From contig QCKE01000004.1 of the NCBI GenBank assembly GCA_003215555.1, positions 1-64,000 on the forward strand: a DNA stretch of 64,000 nt. Direction: 5' to 3'. This stretch comes from Prochlorococcus sp. AG-409-K04. Lineage in GTDB: Bacteria; Cyanobacteriota; Cyanobacteriia; PCC-6307; Cyanobiaceae. The position numbers were made by a program, and so were the translations under genes. Position 1 is the stretch's first letter; every line of letters begins with the position of its first letter. Under the pieces are notes generated by a model. That model was not told the origin of the DNA, made no database searches, and was given only the letters and a program-made list of their open reading frames with translations. Shown in pieces: positions 39,645-48,655 of the stretch.

Positions 39645-40913
39645 ATGGTAACAAGAACCTATTACGATCCTTTGCATCAAGGCATAACTCTTGATGAAAA
39701 GATTCCTGAAGAAAAGATGATAATCAAGCTCATCGACTCTTCTCCATTTCAACGGCTTAGAAAAATCAAACAACTTGGCCCTGCTTCCCTAACATTTCAT
39801 GGAGCAGAATCAAGTCGATTCAGTCATTCCCTAGGAGTTTTTTACATAGCCAGAAGAGCATATGAAAAACTATTAATCATCAAACCTAAATTAAAAGAAT
39901 ATAAAGGACTTCTTTTTGCATCAGCTCTTTTACATGATATTGGGCATGGTCCATTAAGTCATAGTAGTGAAGAAATGTTTGGTTTAAAACATGAATATTG
40001 GTCAGCAAAAATTATCCGAGAGCATCCTGAAATTTATACATGTCTCAATAATTTGAATAGCTCCTTGAGTGAGGAAGTAGCTGATCTAATAGAAGGCAAG
40101 AACACGACTTGTAAGTTAATAAGAACACTTGTTAGCAGTCAACTTGATTGCGATCGGCTGGATTACTTAATGAGAGATAGTGAAAGCAGTGGAACTAGCC
40201 TTGGAAGTATTGATCTAGAAAGAATATTATCAACATTAACGATTGCACCAGATGGTGATTTAGCGATAAATCCTAAGGGTTTAATAGCTGTTGAACACTA
40301 TTTAATAGTAAGAAATTTAATGTATAAGAGTATCTATAACCATAGATTAAATGAAGTTTGTAACTGGATACTTGAAAAAATTATTGAAACAGCAAGACAA
40401 TTAGGTCCTAAGAAAATCTGGGCTGACAAATACTTATCAGTTTGGCTATGGGAGATGAAAAAGCTAAACATAAAAACATATCTAGCAAATGATGATGTAA
40501 GAACTATGTATCATTTTTCAAGATGGGAAGAAGAAGCACCAAATCCCTTAAAGTTACTCTGCAGAAGCTTCCTAAATAGAAAATTACTTAAAGCAATGAA
40601 TATAGAAAATTTAAATATTGAATTTCAATTAGAAGCGCTTGCCATTGCTAGAAAACTTACATCAGAAATAAATAAAGATCCAAACATTTTTTGCGGAATT
40701 AGACATAACAAAATCTTTGGTTATCATCCATATAAAAGCGGCCTAAGACTTTGGGATGGAAAAAATCTTAAAGCACTTGAAAAAGAATCATTATTAATAG
40801 AAAGATTAATAAGTCCATCTAAGACAGCATGGCTAATATATCCTAAAGAAATTGATAAGCTTCTACAAAATAAAATCTTAAATTTAAGAAATCAATCAAT
40901 CTCTCACATATAA
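39645..40913 (+). CDS. HD-domain phosphohydrolase (SAMHD1/dGTPase-like)
   Basis: 422-residue metal-dependent phosphohydrolase of the HD superfamily. The metal site is built from SSRFSHSLGVFYIARRAYE, LLFASALLHDIGHGPLSHSSEEMFG (the HD pair) and SSQLDCDRLDYLMRDSESSGTSLGSID with the last Asp. These blocks match COG1078-type dNTP triphosphohydrolase-like proteins. The C-terminal half is lineage-variable. The substrate is not determinable here. It begins 20 bases after ctpA and four bases before minC. Confidence 0.88.
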   Translation: MVTRTYYDPLHQGITLDEKIPEEKMIIKLIDSSPFQRLRKIKQLGPASLTFHGAESSRFSHSLGVFYIARRAYEKLLIIKPKLKEYKGLLFASALLHDIGHGPLSHSSEEMFGLKHEYWSAKIIREHPEIYTCLNNLNSSLSEEVADLIEGKNTTCKLIRTLVSSQLDCDRLDYLMRDSESSGTSLGSIDLERILSTLTIAPDGDLAINPKGLIAVEHYLIVRNLMYKSIYNHRLNEVCNWILEKIIETARQLGPKKIWADKYLSVWLWEMKKLNIKTYLANDDVRTMYHFSRWEEEAPNPLKLLCRSFLNRKLLKAMNIENLNIEFQLEALAIARKLTSEINKDPNIFCGIRHNKIFGYHPYKSGLRLWDGKNLKALEKESLLIERLISPSKTAWLIYPKEIDKLLQNKILNLRNQSISHI

Positions 40914-40917
40914 AATT

Positions 40918-41583
40918 ATGAATTCATTCAATTCTAAAAAAAATCAAATAATACTATCTCAGTCATTTAAAAAGAATTGGCAAAAACAATTTGAATTAGA
41001 TATAAAAGGAAATAAATATAGTCAATTAGAAATATTTCTAGGGAAATGGAAATTGACTTGTAACGATATAAATTATATTATTAATTATTGCAAACGACTA
41101 AACAAAACAATCTCTAATGTATTCTCCTCTGAACCAGAAAGCATTATAAGTGCATCTAATCTAGGATTAAATACTTCACTAATCCTAGAAAAAAATACGC
41201 GTATTGAAAGAGATTTAAATATAGAAAATTCTTCTAATAGTAAGAAAGCAGAGGTTAGTATTATATTTCACCAAGGAACTCTCCATGCTGGAGAAATAAT
41301 AGAAGTTGAAAGTGATATTCTATTAATTGGAGATGTAAATCCAGGAGCAATTGTAAGAGCAACAGGAAATATAATGATTTGGGGAAGGCTTCTTGGAATT
41401 GCACATGCTGGTAAAGAAGGAAATCACGAATCTAAAATCACAGCGCTTCAACTTAGACCAGTTCAATTAAGAATCGCAGATAAAATTGCTAAAGGTCCAA
41501 AAGAAAAACCGGAAGAAGGTTTAGCCGAAGAAGCACAAATTCAAGGAGATGTAATTGTCATAAAACCAGCAAGAACTAGATAA
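40918..41583 (+). CDS. minC: Septum site-determining protein MinC
   Basis: Inhibitor of FtsZ polymerization, targeted by MinD. The 221-residue protein has a weak N-terminal domain and a recognisable C-terminal beta-helix (from about residue 115: ILFHQGTLHAGEIIEVESDILLIGDVNPGAIVRATGNIMIWGRLLGIAHAGKEG) including the MinD-binding RSGQ-like region. It ends in IQGDVIVIKPARTR. It precedes minD after 139 bases, an unusually long gap for this operon, so minDE may have its own promoter. Confidence 0.92.
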   Translation: MNSFNSKKNQIILSQSFKKNWQKQFELDIKGNKYSQLEIFLGKWKLTCNDINYIINYCKRLNKTISNVFSSEPESIISASNLGLNTSLILEKNTRIERDLNIENSSNSKKAEVSIIFHQGTLHAGEIIEVESDILLIGDVNPGAIVRATGNIMIWGRLLGIAHAGKEGNHESKITALQLRPVQLRIADKIAKGPKEKPEEGLAEEAQIQGDVIVIKPARTR

Positions 41584-41722
41584 GCAAAAGAGAATAATAT
41601 TCTAGAAAGCTAGTTATATCATGATTTTTTATTTAGATAGAAGAATTTTTTCGAGGTTTTTATTTTTTTTGCATTGCTATTAAATGAAATCCAATTAAAA
41701 TTATTCAACTCCTAAGAGGTAC

Positions 41723-42538
41723 GTGACACTAGATACTCGAGTGATCCTTATTTGCTCTGGAAAAGGTGGTGTTGGCAAGACCACTCTTACCGCAAATCTA
41801 GGTATTTCTCTTGCCAGTAAAGGCTCTCCAACAGCAGTTCTAGACGCAGATTTCGGTTTAAGAAATCTTGACCTTTTATTAGGTCTAGAAAATAGAATTG
41901 TTTATACAGCACAAGAAGTTCTAGAAGAGGCCTGTCGTCTTGATCAAGCATTAGTCAAACATAAACAAGAACCAAACTTATCCCTACTACCTGCAGGTAA
42001 TCCACGGATGCTTGATTGGTTAAAGCCTGAAGATATGAAAAAAATAATTGAAATGCTAAGTAAAGAATTCAAATACGTGTTAATTGACTGTCCAGCTGGA
42101 GTAGAAGATGGATTTAAAAATGCTGTAGCCGCATCAAAAGAAGCAATCATTGTAACTAATCCTGAGGTATCTGCAGTTAGAGATGCAGATAGAGTAATTG
42201 GGCTTCTAAATACACATGGGATAAAACCAGTTCAATTAGTACTCAATAGAGTTCGCCCAAAAATGATGGAAACTCAGGAAATGCTTTCTATAGAGGATGT
42301 CACAGATATACTTGCCTTGCCTTTATTAGGATTAGTTCTAGAGGATGAGCAAGTAATAGTCAGCACAAACCGTGGAGAGCCACTGACCCTAATAGGCAGT
42401 AAATCTCCTGCAGCACGTTGCTATTCAAATATTGCTGGTCGTCTTCACGGTGAAGAGATACCTCTTATCGATCCTTCTAAAGAAGGGACTAGTTTCAGAG
42501 ACAAATTTCGTCGCTTGATGCAAACAAAGATCTTCTAA
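41723..42538 (+). CDS. minD: Septum site-determining ATPase MinD
   Basis: Membrane-cycling ATPase of the Min system. The 271-residue protein has the deviant Walker [40 protein letters not shown], a Walker B-like LIDCPAG, and the C-terminal amphipathic membrane-targeting helix [15 protein letters not shown]. The start is GTG preceded by AAGAGGT. minE follows after four bases. Confidence 0.97.
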   Translation: MTLDTRVILICSGKGGVGKTTLTANLGISLASKGSPTAVLDADFGLRNLDLLLGLENRIVYTAQEVLEEACRLDQALVKHKQEPNLSLLPAGNPRMLDWLKPEDMKKIIEMLSKEFKYVLIDCPAGVEDGFKNAVAASKEAIIVTNPEVSAVRDADRVIGLLNTHGIKPVQLVLNRVRPKMMETQEMLSIEDVTDILALPLLGLVLEDEQVIVSTNRGEPLTLIGSKSPAARCYSNIAGRLHGEEIPLIDPSKEGTSFRDKFRRLMQTKIF

Positions 42539-42542
42539 CAAA

Positions 42543-42893
42543 ATGACCCTAAGAGACATTTTAAACAAACTATTTGGAAGACAACCAGCTAGTGCTGCTA
42601 AAGCTAGAGAACGCCTTCAATTAGTTTTAGCGCATGACAGAACTGACTTAAGTCCTGATCTGTTAGATCAAATGAGAGAAGAAATACTTGGTGTCGTTGC
42701 AAAATATGTAGAAATTGACTTTGAAGGAGGAGCAGTAAGTCTAGAAACTGAAGACCGAATGACTGCCTTAGTGGCCAACCTACCAATAAAAAGAACAATA
42801 TCTGGTCAAATTAAATTAAAAGAACAGCATTCAGAGAAAGAAAAAGAGAAAGAAAAAGAGAAAGAGAACCTTTCTCTTGAAACATCTGAATAA
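42543..42893 (+). CDS. minE: Cell division topological specificity factor MinE
   Basis: Drives MinD release and pole-to-pole oscillation. The 116-residue protein has the N-terminal membrane/MinD-binding part ([31 protein letters not shown]) and the topological domain ([47 protein letters not shown]). A C-terminal tail [12 protein letters not shown] is unusual and encoded by a purine-rich tandem repeat. It ends the minCDE run 82 bases before a tRNA-Thr. Confidence 0.96.
   Translation: MTLRDILNKLFGRQPASAAKARERLQLVLAHDRTDLSPDLLDQMREEILGVVAKYVEIDFEGGAVSLETEDRMTALVANLPIKRTISGQIKLKEQHSEKEKEKEKEKENLSLETSE
42834..42867 (+). repeat. Purine tandem repeat in minE
   Basis: GAGAAAGAAAAA-type units repeated about three times within the minE coding end, encoding the alternating Glu/Lys tail. 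Slippage here would change tail length in steps of codons or shift the frame. Confidence 0.75.
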
Positions 42894-42975
42894 GGTCTTA
42901 ATGAACTTTATGTTTCTCTTCAGGAATTATAAGATTGGAAAAAATCAAACAATACATTAACCTAGCTGTATGAAA

Positions 42976-43047
42976 GCCGGCTTAGCTCAGCGGTAGAGCA
43001 GCGCTTTTGTAAAGCGAAGGTCATCAGTTCAAATCTGTTAGCCGGCA
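42976..43047 (+). tRNA. tRNA-Thr (TGT)
   Basis: Acceptor GCCGGCT pairs with AGCCGGC, D arm GCTCAGCGGTAGAGC, anticodon loop TTTGTAA with anticodon TGT, T arm ATCAGTTCAAATCTGTT, discriminator A at 43047. A second threonine tRNA besides that at 15379; CCA is not encoded. Confidence 0.96.
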
Positions 43048-43067
43048 TTTAATTTGTGAATTCATTT

Positions 43068-43238
43068 TCAACTTTGACTCTCATTTTGAACAGCAGAGAA
43101 AATCCATATTATTAAAAAGAACACTATGAGCCATACCCCTCTAAGCTCAAATAATTCAGTAACACCAACAATCAACGGATTAAAAAGCAAATTCCAGCCA
43201 ACTTGAAGAAAAATCAAAAATATAAAAAGCCAAATCAT
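43068..43238 (-). CDS. Small two-helix membrane protein overlapping the tsaC-like gene
   Basis: A 56-residue frame that starts MIWLFIFLIFLQVGWNLLF, continues NPLIVGVTELFELRGVWLIVFFLIIWIF and ends SAVQNESQS. It has two hydrophobic helices, each about 18-20 residues, and a short polar tail. Its ATG overlaps the stop of the upstream gene in a TAATG arrangement, which strongly supports coupled translation. No family recognised; probably a conserved small thylakoid or plasma-membrane protein. It ends 20 bases from tRNA-Thr on the other strand. Confidence 0.7.
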   Translation of the reverse strand: MIWLFIFLIFLQVGWNLLFNPLIVGVTELFELRGVWLIVFFLIIWIFSAVQNESQS

Positions 43239-43834
43239 TAGTTTTTTACTTCTGAAGGAATAACAGAACCTTTTCTAATAAGTTTCCAGTGTCCAGATCC
43301 CTTCCATTCAATGACTGTACTTCCTAAGCCCGAAAAACTCGGCCAAGGAACAGGACCCAATAAAGGCAATTCAGGGAAAATTCTGGAGATTTCTTGTGGA
43401 CAAAAAGAAGGATTTGTTCCAGAAATATTTGCACTTGTAGTCGCAAGAGGTCCACTCTTTTTAAGAAAATCTCTTGTCAAAGTGCAATCTGGGACTCTCA
43501 AACCAATTGAATTTCCATGAGGATTCAATTGGTTTAAAACTTCCCCAATAGCAGGCAAAACAATTGTCAAAGCGCCTGGCCACCAATTAGTGCTCATACT
43601 AATTGCATCTTTTCTTGCCTCAGGCAAAACATGCTCAAACAATTGATCTGAGGAAGATCCCATTAAAATCAATGGCTTAGTCAAGGTCCTTTTTTTAATC
43701 TTCCACAAAAGATTGGCATTTTCAGGCAAAGAACCTAAGGCAGGCAGAGTATCTGTAGGGAATAAAACTGGAGAACCATTTTTAAGGAAAGTCAAAAGAT
43801 TTTCTGACTGATGTATAGGCAAAGGGCTTTTCAT
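43238..43834 (-). CDS. tsaC: L-threonylcarbamoyladenylate synthase (TsaC/Sua5/YrdC family)
   Basis: Makes threonylcarbamoyl-AMP for the t6A37 modification of tRNAs reading ANN codons. The 198-residue protein has VLFPTDTLPALGSLP, KIKKRTLTKPLILMGSS, WWPGALTIVLPA, SIGLRVPDC and GPLATTSANISG, the ordered YrdC-domain motifs. No C-terminal Sua5 domain is present, so it is of the short TsaC form; YciO-type paralogues cannot be fully excluded. It lies four bases downstream of prmC. A threonine tRNA lies just beyond on the opposite strand. Confidence 0.88.
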   Translation of the reverse strand: MKSPLPIHQSENLLTFLKNGSPVLFPTDTLPALGSLPENANLLWKIKKRTLTKPLILMGSSSDQLFEHVLPEARKDAISMSTNWWPGALTIVLPAIGEVLNQLNPHGNSIGLRVPDCTLTRDFLKKSGPLATTSANISGTNPSFCPQEISRIFPELPLLGPVPWPSFSGLGSTVIEWKGSGHWKLIRKGSVIPSEVKN

Positions 43835-43837
43835 CCT

Positions 43838-44719
43838 TTAAGGGTTTCTTCCAAAAGCAAAGCGCCGAATTCCTTGCAAGTCTTTTTCAAATTCGACATT
43901 CAAAAATCCAGCATTTATCATCATTGCCAAAGCCATATCGCTTTGATCAAAATGATGCTCAAAAATCAACCATCCTCCTGAAGAAAGAAATCTTCTGGCA
44001 CCATTAATAATTTCTCTACATCCTTCCATGCCATCATCACCTCCACATAGCGCTACATGGGGTTCATGATTTCGAACAATTGGATCAAGGTCTAACAATT
44101 TCGACTTCGGAATATATGGAGGATTAGAAACAACTAAATCAACTTTGTCAACACAATTATATAAAGGTTGCCACCAATGGCCCAAATGCAATGTAATTTT
44201 CGAATCTGAAACTAAATTTTTTATATTTTTTTTTGCAAGAAAAATCGCATCTTGACTGCAATCCACTGCATGTCCTACCCAAAAAGGAAATTCTTTAGCC
44301 AAAGCAATTGCCAACACACCTGATCCAGTTCCCAAATCAACCCAGGTTCCTTTATCAATAGAAGAGGATTTAGTTTTTTGTAAGACAATATCAATAATAA
44401 GCTCTGTTTCTTGACGTGGTATTAAAACCGAAGGATTAACTTCTATCTCAAAATCCCTCCAAGGACATTTGCCTACCAAAAACTGCAAAGGCACCGCATC
44501 TTTTACATGACTTCTCCAAAGTTTTGAGAGTTGATTAAGAGATGAAAAAAGAGAATAATATTTTTCTGGAAAAAGTTTTATTTGAGAAAATTCACCGGGA
44601 GACAACCCGCCCCCTAATTGCAATAACCAATCAAGATTTGTAGCGCTACCGCCAATAGAAAGTTGAATCTTTCTCCACTGTAAAATTTCTTCACCTGAAA
44701 ACGTTTTAAGAGAGCTCAT
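43838..44719 (-). CDS. prmC: Peptide chain release factor N5-glutamine methyltransferase
   Basis: Methylates the GGQ glutamine of release factors. The 293-residue protein has a helical N-terminal domain and a SAM-methyltransferase domain with VLIPRQETELII, WVDLGTGSGVLAIALA, and the catalytic NPPY in LVVSNPPYIPKS. The end EFEKDLQGIRRFAFGRNP is typical. The start overlaps the thioesterase stop by 14 bases, and tsaC follows after three bases, forming a translation-quality group. Confidence 0.95.
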   Translation of the reverse strand: MSSLKTFSGEEILQWRKIQLSIGGSATNLDWLLQLGGGLSPGEFSQIKLFPEKYYSLFSSLNQLSKLWRSHVKDAVPLQFLVGKCPWRDFEIEVNPSVLIPRQETELIIDIVLQKTKSSSIDKGTWVDLGTGSGVLAIALAKEFPFWVGHAVDCSQDAIFLAKKNIKNLVSDSKITLHLGHWWQPLYNCVDKVDLVVSNPPYIPKSKLLDLDPIVRNHEPHVALCGGDDGMEGCREIINGARRFLSSGGWLIFEHHFDQSDMALAMMINAGFLNVEFEKDLQGIRRFAFGRNP

Positions 44720-45164
44720 CTTTTAAAGGCCCATTTTGTAAATCTTCAAATGCTTTCTGAATCATTTCTGGTGATTTCCTAAGTAATCTATTTCCTTGGT
44801 TTTCCCTTTTAATTAATACCAAATCTACAATTGATATAGCGGTAACATCATTAAGAGGATTAAAGAACTTTGTATTCCATTGCCATCTTGCACCCTTTCC
44901 ACGAAATACCCAACTTTTTAACAAAACATTTTCTCCAAGCAAAAGTGGGCTCTTATATTTAATGTTTAAGTTCACAACTGGAAGTTCAAATCCCTTTCTA
45001 GACAACTGGCTATAACTTAAACCTACTTTTAATAGTGCACTAATCCGTGCTTCCTCCAGCCATGAAAGATATGACCCATGCCACATAACTCCAGCATGAT
45101 CTGTGTTTTGCGGGAAAACAATTTTTTTTAGAACCCAAGGATAAACATCGAAATGACTATTCAT
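44706..45164 (-). CDS. Hotdog-fold thioesterase, probable DHNA-CoA hydrolase
   Basis: 152-residue 4-hydroxybenzoyl-CoA thioesterase-like protein. The motif NTDHAGVMWHGSYLSWLEEARISALLKVG holds the catalytic Asp and the hotdog helix; NIKYKSPLLLGENVLLKSW follows. Cyanobacterial members hydrolyse 1,4-dihydroxy-2-naphthoyl-CoA in phylloquinone synthesis, the cofactor of photosystem I, which would suit this organism. The specificity is inferred from family membership. It overlaps prmC by 14 bases. Confidence 0.82.
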   Translation of the reverse strand: MNSHFDVYPWVLKKIVFPQNTDHAGVMWHGSYLSWLEEARISALLKVGLSYSQLSRKGFELPVVNLNIKYKSPLLLGENVLLKSWVFRGKGARWQWNTKFFNPLNDVTAISIVDLVLIKRENQGNRLLRKSPEMIQKAFEDLQNGPLKDELS

Positions 45165-45240
45165 TTCAAGTAATTACTCATATAAAGTTAGGCCTAAACT
45201 TTTTAAATTTAAAAAACAATAAATTCAAATTCCAAGATCA

Positions 45241-45266
45241 TAAAAGCCTCTTAATAAAAGAGACTT
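45241..45266 (-). terminator. Probable psbM terminator
   Basis: On the minus strand AGTCTCTT-TTATT-AAGAGGCT forms an eight-position stem (one G-T pair) followed by TTTTA, about 40 bases after the psbM stop. Confidence 0.5.
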
Positions 45267-45303
45267 CCATCAATCTGACTATTTGTTCTTAGAACAAAGG
45301 AAT

Positions 45304-45456
45304 TTAACTTTTTGGCCCTAGCTTGCCCTTCCCTGAATCTGAGAAGAAACTTGATTTTTCTCCGTCACTTGTGGAGATATATAAACCGACTAGAAAAATC
45401 GTTGGAACCCCAACGAAAAGCAAGCTGATAATAAAACCGAAATTGGTGGTTTCCAT
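45304..45456 (-). CDS. psbM: Photosystem II protein PsbM
   Basis: Small single-helix subunit at the PSII dimer interface. The 50-residue sequence begins METTNFGFIISLLFVG, continues VPTIFLVGLYISTSDGEKSS and ends SGKGKLGPKS. The N-terminal half is the membrane helix; the extended polar C-terminal tail is typical of Prochlorococcus PsbM, which is longer than the roughly 35-residue form of other cyanobacteria. It stands alone between the thioesterase and ferredoxin genes on the same strand. Confidence 0.93.
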   Translation of the reverse strand: METTNFGFIISLLFVGVPTIFLVGLYISTSDGEKSSFFSDSGKGKLGPKS

Positions 45457-45597
45457 GAACTCAAGTAACTGCTAATTGAAATTAGAATTAATAAGACTAT
45501 AAATGGATATCATCCAACTCTTTTGCAAATCAGGATAAGAATTAGATGTTGTAACGAGAAACCACGAAAAGTTTGAATTTGATCACTCATAATAAAG

Positions 45598-45960
45598 CTA
45601 TCTTGAGAGATCTTTGGACAATGCATCTTTTATCAGCTCTTTAGTGTTAGCAGGGGGAGATTGCGGCTTGGTTAGAACAATTAACGAAGATTGGACAACG
45701 CATTGACAAGCAAGCCTCCAATTAGAAGGACGATTCTTTAATTTTAATTTTTCTACTTCTGTCATGGGAGATAATGCACGCTCATTACCACCTTCAACAG
45801 ATACAAAACACGTAATGCATTGCCCACAGCCTCCACAGTTTCCCAATGTTCCTTTTAATCCATAAAGCTGAATACCTTCTTTTAAGGCAATTTGGCGAAG
45901 ATTTTCTCCAGGTTTGCATTGAACATCTCTTCCTTCTCTAACAAAACGGATGGTTGGCAT
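45598..45960 (-). CDS. 2Fe-2S ferredoxin-like protein near psbB
   Basis: 120-residue ferredoxin beginning MPTIRFVREGRDVQCKPGENL. The cluster-binding cysteines lie in GTLGNCGGCGQCITCFVSVEGG and RLACQCVVQSS, giving the plant-type CxxCxxC...C spacing in modified form. A polar C-terminal tail of about 25 residues follows. The start at 45960 is chosen from the domain boundary; the frame stays open 53 codons further upstream without similarity. It is divergent from psbB, a placement shared by many cyanobacteria. Its electron partner is unknown. Confidence 0.9.
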   Translation of the reverse strand: MPTIRFVREGRDVQCKPGENLRQIALKEGIQLYGLKGTLGNCGGCGQCITCFVSVEGGNERALSPMTEVEKLKLKNRPSNWRLACQCVVQSSLIVLTKPQSPPANTKELIKDALSKDLSR

Positions 45961-46201
45961 TGTTTCAAAAGTAACAACTCTGCAAAACAATTTTGACTGT
46001 TCTATTCCCCAAACGTGGCTAAATAACTGGCAAATCGAACATTTCAACTGAATTTTTTGAGCTTCAAAACCTGTTTTAAAAATTCCTGGAATATCAACAG
46101 TCGTTGCAGCTCGGCCCAACCTGCCCCGTGTTCGATAGAAGAACCTTTACGATCAACGGGTCTAGCTGCATTAAGCAGCTTCGTTATTCGAAAACTTACC
46201 C

Positions 46202-47755
46202 ATGGGATTGCCCTGGTATCGGGTGCACACAGTCGTAATTAACGACCCTGGCCGACTTCTGGCCGTGCACCTCATGCACACAGCTTTGCTTGCCGGCTGG
46301 GCCGGCTCCATGGCCCTATATGAATTGGCCATATTTGATCCTAGCGATCCAGTCTTGAACCCTATGTGGCGCCAAGGTATGTATGTCATGCCTTTCATGG
46401 CCCGTCTAGGTGTAACGAGTAGTTGGAATGGTTGGGACCTAACAGGTGGTGTCGGTTCATTCGACTTTGATTCATTAGGGTTCTGGGGAAAAGCTCTTCC
46501 TTATTCAACTTTTGAAGGTGTCGCCGCAGCTCATATCATCTTCAGTGGTCTTTTAATGCTTGCTGCAATCTGGCATTGGACTTACTGGGATCTTGAACTC
46601 TGGGAAGACTCTCGTACTGGAGAGCCAGCTTTAGACCTTCCAAGAATATTTGGAATACACCTTTTACTTGCAGGACTTGCTTGCTTCGGTTTTGGTGTAT
46701 CACTTTCTTCTGTTGGAATGTGGGTTTCAGACCCATATGGACTTTCTGGTCATGTTGAGAAAGTTGCCCCGGTATGGGGTGCAGCTGGATTCAACCCATT
46801 TAGTGCTGGAGGGATAGTAGCCAACCATATTGGTGCTGGCCTTATAGGCATTATTGGGGGTGTATTCCATATCACCAACAGACCTGGTGAAAGGCTATAC
46901 AGAAACCTCAGGATGGGAAGTCTTGAAGGAGTTCTTGCAAGTGCATTAGCAGCTGTTTTATTTGTTTCTTTTGTTGTCTCAGGAACAATGTGGTATGGCT
47001 CAGCCACAACTCCTATTGAGTTATTTGGACCTACCAGATATCAGTGGGACTCTAATTATTTCCAAAACGAAATAAACAGAAGAGTTGAAGCATCTATTAA
47101 TGACGGAGCATCAAAGGAAGAAGCATATTCAGCTATTCCTGAAAAACTTGCTTTCTACGATTATGTAGGAAATAGTCCCGCAAAAGGTGGTCTATTTAGA
47201 GCAGGAGCTTTAGTAAATGGAGATGGTGTCCCAACTGGCTGGCAAGGACATATTTCCTTCACAGATAATGAAGGAAATGATCTTCAAGTAAGAAGAATGC
47301 CTAATTTCTTTGAGAACTTCCCTGTAATTCTTGAAGATAAAGATGGCAATGTCCGTGCTGACATCCCATTCCGCCGAGCAGAAGCCAAATACTCATTTGA
47401 GCAAACTGGTATTACTGCAACAATTTATGGTGGCGAATTGAATGGGCAAAAGTTTACTGATCCAGTTGTAGTTAAGCGATTAGCTCGTAAAGCTCAACTT
47501 GGGGAGTCATTTAAGTTTGATAGAGAACGCTACAAGTCTGACGGTGTGTTCAGAAGCTCTCCAAGAGCTTGGTTTACATATGCACACTTATGCTTTGGCT
47601 TGCTCTACTTGTTTGGACATTGGTGGCATGCTGCCAGAACTCTTTACCGTGATACCTTTACTGGTGTTGATCCTGACATTGGTGATCAGGTCGAGTTTGG
47701 TCTATTCAAGAAACTTGGAGACGAAACAACACGACGCGTCCCTGGGCGTGCTTAA
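46202..47755 (+). CDS. psbB: Photosystem II CP47 chlorophyll apoprotein
   Basis: Core antenna of PSII. The 517-residue protein begins [42 protein letters not shown], has six membrane helices with chlorophyll-binding histidines ([70 protein letters not shown]) and a large lumenal loop between helices five and six (residues about 260-450). The length is slightly above the usual 508. psbT follows after 31 bases, as in most cyanobacteria. Divergent from ferredoxin across 241 bases. Confidence 0.98.
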   Translation: MGLPWYRVHTVVINDPGRLLAVHLMHTALLAGWAGSMALYELAIFDPSDPVLNPMWRQGMYVMPFMARLGVTSSWNGWDLTGGVGSFDFDSLGFWGKALPYSTFEGVAAAHIIFSGLLMLAAIWHWTYWDLELWEDSRTGEPALDLPRIFGIHLLLAGLACFGFGVSLSSVGMWVSDPYGLSGHVEKVAPVWGAAGFNPFSAGGIVANHIGAGLIGIIGGVFHITNRPGERLYRNLRMGSLEGVLASALAAVLFVSFVVSGTMWYGSATTPIELFGPTRYQWDSNYFQNEINRRVEASINDGASKEEAYSAIPEKLAFYDYVGNSPAKGGLFRAGALVNGDGVPTGWQGHISFTDNEGNDLQVRRMPNFFENFPVILEDKDGNVRADIPFRRAEAKYSFEQTGITATIYGGELNGQKFTDPVVVKRLARKAQLGESFKFDRERYKSDGVFRSSPRAWFTYAHLCFGLLYLFGHWWHAARTLYRDTFTGVDPDIGDQVEFGLFKKLGDETTRRVPGRA

Positions 47756-47786
47756 TCGCAAGCAAACTTTAGTCATCATCTAAGCC

Positions 47787-47882
47787 ATGGAAGCTTTTAC
47801 TTACACTCTCCTCATGGCATTGGGAGTAGTAACACTTTTCTTCGCAGTCGCATTTCGCGATCCGCCGAAGTTTGATAAATAA
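47787..47882 (+). CDS. psbT: Photosystem II protein PsbT
   Basis: 31-residue single-helix PSII subunit: [20 protein letters not shown], then [11 protein letters not shown]. It lies near the D1/D2-CP47 interface in known structures. Start and stop are clear, and it lies immediately after psbB and before a strong terminator hairpin. Confidence 0.97.
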   Translation: MEAFTYTLLMALGVVTLFFAVAFRDPPKFDK

Positions 47883-47892
47883 ATGCCTCAAA

Positions 47893-47922
47893 GCCTCGCT
47901 ACAATAGCGAGGCTTTTTTTTT
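47893..47922 (+). terminator. psbB-psbT rho-independent terminator
   Basis: GCCTCGCTA-CAA-TAGCGAGGC forms a nine-pair stem followed by nine Ts, eleven bases after the psbT stop. The strongest terminator seen in the window. Confidence 0.95.
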
Positions 47923-48086
47923 AGGATCTAATTGCAGACAAGACTTTCTCAAAAGCTAAGTACTAGAAATTCTTAAAAAGACTATTAACCTATATCAAAG
48001 CTTTTTAGATTTAATCGTCTTAGCCCTTCTCATTAGACAAATACTTGTATACATTAATATTGAAACCAAATAAATCCTAGGGCAGC

Positions 48087-48560
48087 ATGCAATGCCCCGC
48101 TTGCCAACACACAGATAGTCGTGTCCTCGAATCACGTTCTGCTGATGCAGGAAAGTGTGTCAGAAGGCGCAGGGAATGTTTAAATTGTGATTTTCGTTTT
48201 ACAACTTATGAACGAGTCGAAACAGTTCCCATCACAGTTATTAAAAGAAGAAATAACAAAGAAATTTTCTGTAGAAATAAACTTCTAAATGGCCTTAACA
48301 GAGCTTGTGAAAAGACATCAATTAATACTCAAACTATGGAAATGATTGTTGATGAAATAGAAATGCAACTTCAACAGCGAAATCCCAAAGAAATCAAAAG
48401 CTCAGAATTAGGGGAGATGATCCTTAACCATTTAAAAGAGATCAATGAGGTTGCATATATACGTTTTGCGTCTGTTTATAGACAATTCAATGGAATCAAT
48501 GATTTTATCGAAACATTAGATAGCTTTAAATCCTCCAAGAAATTTGCAGCAATTTTGTAA
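48087..48560 (+). CDS. nrdR: Transcriptional repressor NrdR
   Basis: ATP/dATP-sensing repressor of ribonucleotide reductase genes. The 157-residue protein has an N-terminal zinc ribbon ([42 protein letters not shown]) with two CxxC pairs and an ATP-cone domain (from about residue 48: [27 protein letters not shown]). No nrd gene is in the window. It precedes rps1 by 95 bases. Confidence 0.97.
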   Translation: MQCPACQHTDSRVLESRSADAGKCVRRRRECLNCDFRFTTYERVETVPITVIKRRNNKEIFCRNKLLNGLNRACEKTSINTQTMEMIVDEIEMQLQQRNPKEIKSSELGEMILNHLKEINEVAYIRFASVYRQFNGINDFIETLDSFKSSKKFAAIL

Positions 48561-48655
48561 TTGCAAAGGTGTAGAGTAGAGCATTAGTTATTTAAGGTGG
48601 GTAGGCCTTGAATAACAAATACACGCATTGCCTATAGGCATACTGCCTTACAACC

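Noticed and set aside
45961-46119. N-terminal extension of the ferredoxin frame
   Set aside because: Open by chance over the divergent promoter region; the domain begins at MPTIRFV (45960).
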